From contig JABWCF010000011.1 of the NCBI GenBank assembly GCA_013359255.1, forward strand, positions 101,829 to 165,828: 64,000 bases of DNA, read 5' to 3'. The notes below the pieces were generated by a model. The model was not told the origin of the DNA. It did no database searches and saw nothing but the letters and a program-made list of their open reading frames with translations. The number at the start of each line of letters is the position of its first letter. The first letter of the stretch is position 1. Shown here in pieces: positions 63,013 through 64,000 of this stretch. The position numbers were made by a program, and so were the translations under genes. The stretch is from Flavobacteriales bacterium. GTDB taxonomy: Bacteria; Bacteroidota; Bacteroidia; Flavobacteriales_E; Vicingaceae.

Positions 63013-63148
63013 GCCCATAACGTTTCGGGGGTTTGCGATGGCGGGGAGTTTTAGCACTAAACTTCATTCGGAGAACCGAACTTCCACCTTGCACAAATGT
63101 GTCTGCGAAGCACGGAACCCCCGCTATCGCAAACCCCTTGTTAGCGGC
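63013..63148 (+). repeat. attC-like palindrome B
   Basis: This 136-bp element has outer boxes GCCCATAAC (63013-63021) and GTTAGCGGC (63140-63148). An almost perfect long stem pairs GGGGTTTGCGATGGCGGGG (63028-63046) with the segment 63118-63137. A further small hairpin lies in the loop. The left box is the reverse complement of the right box of palindrome A, and the right box matches the left box of palindrome C. The cut would fall between G63140 and T63141. Confidence 0.7.
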
Positions 63149-63191
63149 TGCCAAACTTTCGTCCGATGTCAGTGGTTGTTGTCCCATTTCG

Positions 63192-63860
63192 TTAATCTTC
63201 TAAGTGTCTTGTCGCACATTTTGAAATCTGGTCGTCTGATGGTGCTAAGTCAAACTCAAATCTTAGTTGTGGTTGTGAATAAAGTTTGTTTTTAGTGAAC
63301 TTGGAAATCCACTCTTCAAATTTTTTGATTGTCGCTTGGTCGTCAAATACTAAGTGCTTTTGTCCTCGTCTGATAATGTGTTTCAGTTCTTGCGGTAATG
63401 GTCGTGGCTCGTCCCCGAAATAATAAAAGTGTTTGGATAAAAGTGAAAACTGTCCGCCCAAATCACGTTTTACGTTGTCTTGGTTGTGAACGCTTTTTCT
63501 TAAAGTCGGTGGGTTGACTGTTGTGTAGTCGTAAATGCAGTCGCCCATACGCAAACGAAAGTCCCTGTTAAACCACTTTGGAATTTTCTTTATTAAATGC
63601 TGTCGGCAAAATTTGTCATAGTCCGCAAGTGAAAGTTTTTTTGTCACCTGCATTGCGTAAACAACGCTGTCTGAAAGGTCGTAAGTGTTGCCGTCCTTTA
63701 GTCGTGAGTTTTTTGAACCTGTCCCGATAACCCAGTCGCCAACACTTGCTTTACGTCTAATGTCAGGTTTACAAATTGTCAAAGTGCAAGTTCCCCAAAA
63801 CGGATTTGGTGCTGCTCCATCGTCATACCGTAAAACATAAGAGTAAAGTTTTTTTGTCAT
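63192..63860 (-). CDS. Nmad2-like (nucleotide modification associated domain 2) protein
   Basis: A 222-residue soluble protein. The N-terminus reads YSYVLRYDDGAAPNPFWG, then CTLTICKPDIRRKASVGDWVIGTGSKNSRLKDG and VVYAMQVTKKLSLADYDKFC, and later FSLLSKHFYYFGDEP. These stretches are those I know from the Nmad2 domain, reported from genomic neighbourhoods of modified-base synthesis and suspected to bind or act on nucleotides. Its exact reaction is unknown. It is on the minus strand inside cassette 2, against the usual cassette direction, with noticeably higher GC than the Fic gene. The family call is from pattern memory. Confidence 0.72.
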   Translation of the reverse strand: MTKKLYSYVLRYDDGAAPNPFWGTCTLTICKPDIRRKASVGDWVIGTGSKNSRLKDGNTYDLSDSVVYAMQVTKKLSLADYDKFCRQHLIKKIPKWFNRDFRLRMGDCIYDYTTVNPPTLRKSVHNQDNVKRDLGGQFSLLSKHFYYFGDEPRPLPQELKHIIRRGQKHLVFDDQATIKKFEEWISKFTKNKLYSQPQLRFEFDLAPSDDQISKCATRHLED

Positions 63861-63904
63861 TGTCGTCAGTCAGTTTGTTTGTTGCACGGTCGTCAAAATT
63901 GGTT

Positions 63905-64000
63905 GCCGCTAACGTTTCGGGGGTTTGCGATGGCGGGGTGTTTTAGCACTAAACTTTGTTCGGAGAACAAAACTTCCACCTTGCACAAATGTGTCTGCGA
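63905..64000 (+). repeat. attC-like palindrome C (cut by window end)
   Basis: It starts with GCCGCTAAC (63905-63913), complementary to the right box of palindrome B, and then repeats palindrome B with about 5 differences in 88 bases. The element would extend about 40 bp past the window. Some of the differences from B lie in the loop hairpin, where C forms TTTGTTC with GAACAAA. Confidence 0.65.

Noticed and set aside
63002..63295. Open frames on both strands across palindrome B
   Set aside because: They translate the hairpin itself; such mirrored frames come from its palindromic sequence and match no protein pattern.
63013..64000. Palindromes B and C as a CRISPR array or rRNA-independent terminator repeats
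   Set aside because: The repeats are about 136 bp and separated by 750-1050 bp with genes in between, not short repeats with equal spacers, and they lack a T run.
1..64000. tRNA, rRNA or riboswitch genes
   Set aside because: I scanned the intergenic gaps by eye and saw no cloverleaf-like or known riboswitch consensus; the gaps are mostly under 170 bp. A covariance search would be needed to exclude small ncRNAs.

Overview
The window is a stretch of a low-GC Bacteroidota chromosome. It has type IX secretion (T9SS) C-terminal sorting domains on four large secreted proteins, a PorP/SprF protein, a TonB receptor with a carboxypeptidase-regulatory-like domain, bacillithiol synthesis (bshA), phosphosulfolactate synthase and promoter boxes of the Bacteroidota type TAnnTTTG. 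No rRNA, tRNA, CRISPR array or recognisable insertion sequence was seen. Gene density is very high, and most convergent gene pairs end within 10 bases of each other or overlap.

Layout. 1-8.0 kb: the end of a T9SS-exported PKD-type protein, a thioesterase and M23 peptidase pair, small conserved proteins, and an lptD-ridA operon whose RidA carries a lipoprotein signal. 8.0-12.9 kb: an envelope and redox operon of amidase, MCE/MlaD protein and two Fe-S proteins that together resemble a split HdrD-like reductase. 12.9-19.3 kb: prmC, ribD, an EamA transporter and recG. 19.3-24.2 kb: a giant periplasmic-sensor SpoIIE phosphatase and a T9SS type A protein. 24.4-31.9 kb: pheT, lipoprotein and barrel-like proteins, a class III aminotransferase and an ECF sigma/anti-sigma trio. 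32-38.3 kb: dapF, a DEAD-box helicase, a C1 peptidase, and a TonB receptor with a His-rich DUF4625 lipoprotein behind a perfect inverted repeat. 38.3-46.8 kb: ferredoxin, acyl-CoA reductase, a PKD cargo next to PorP/SprF, a beta-helix lipoprotein, mnmD and an EVE protein. 46.9-54.0 kb: a DPP11-like S46 peptidase, MORN-repeat proteins and a DASS transporter. 54.1-61.5 kb: a TPR-comA-rhodanese-DUF368-aroE operon, another T9SS type B protein and bshA.

The last 2.4 kb is different in kind. Next to bshA lies a truncated gene (probably a CHAP-domain protein). It is followed by two gene units separated by long imperfect palindromes of about 136 bp, a third of which is cut by the window end. The left border of each unit is complementary to that unit's own right border, and the complementary pair differs between units. 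That is the arrangement expected of integron gene cassettes with attC-like sites. One unit carries a small unknown protein and a complete class II Fic protein; the next carries an Nmad2-like (nucleotide-modification-associated) protein. No integrase is in the window. This array is the most interesting part of the sequence.

Functionally the window combines core metabolism (riboflavin, lysine/peptidoglycan, shikimate, bacillithiol), translation and tRNA modification, envelope building (LptD, MCE, amidase, DUF368), peptide scavenging (S46 and C1 peptidases) and T9SS cargo. All identifications come from reading motifs and recalling families; no database search was made.
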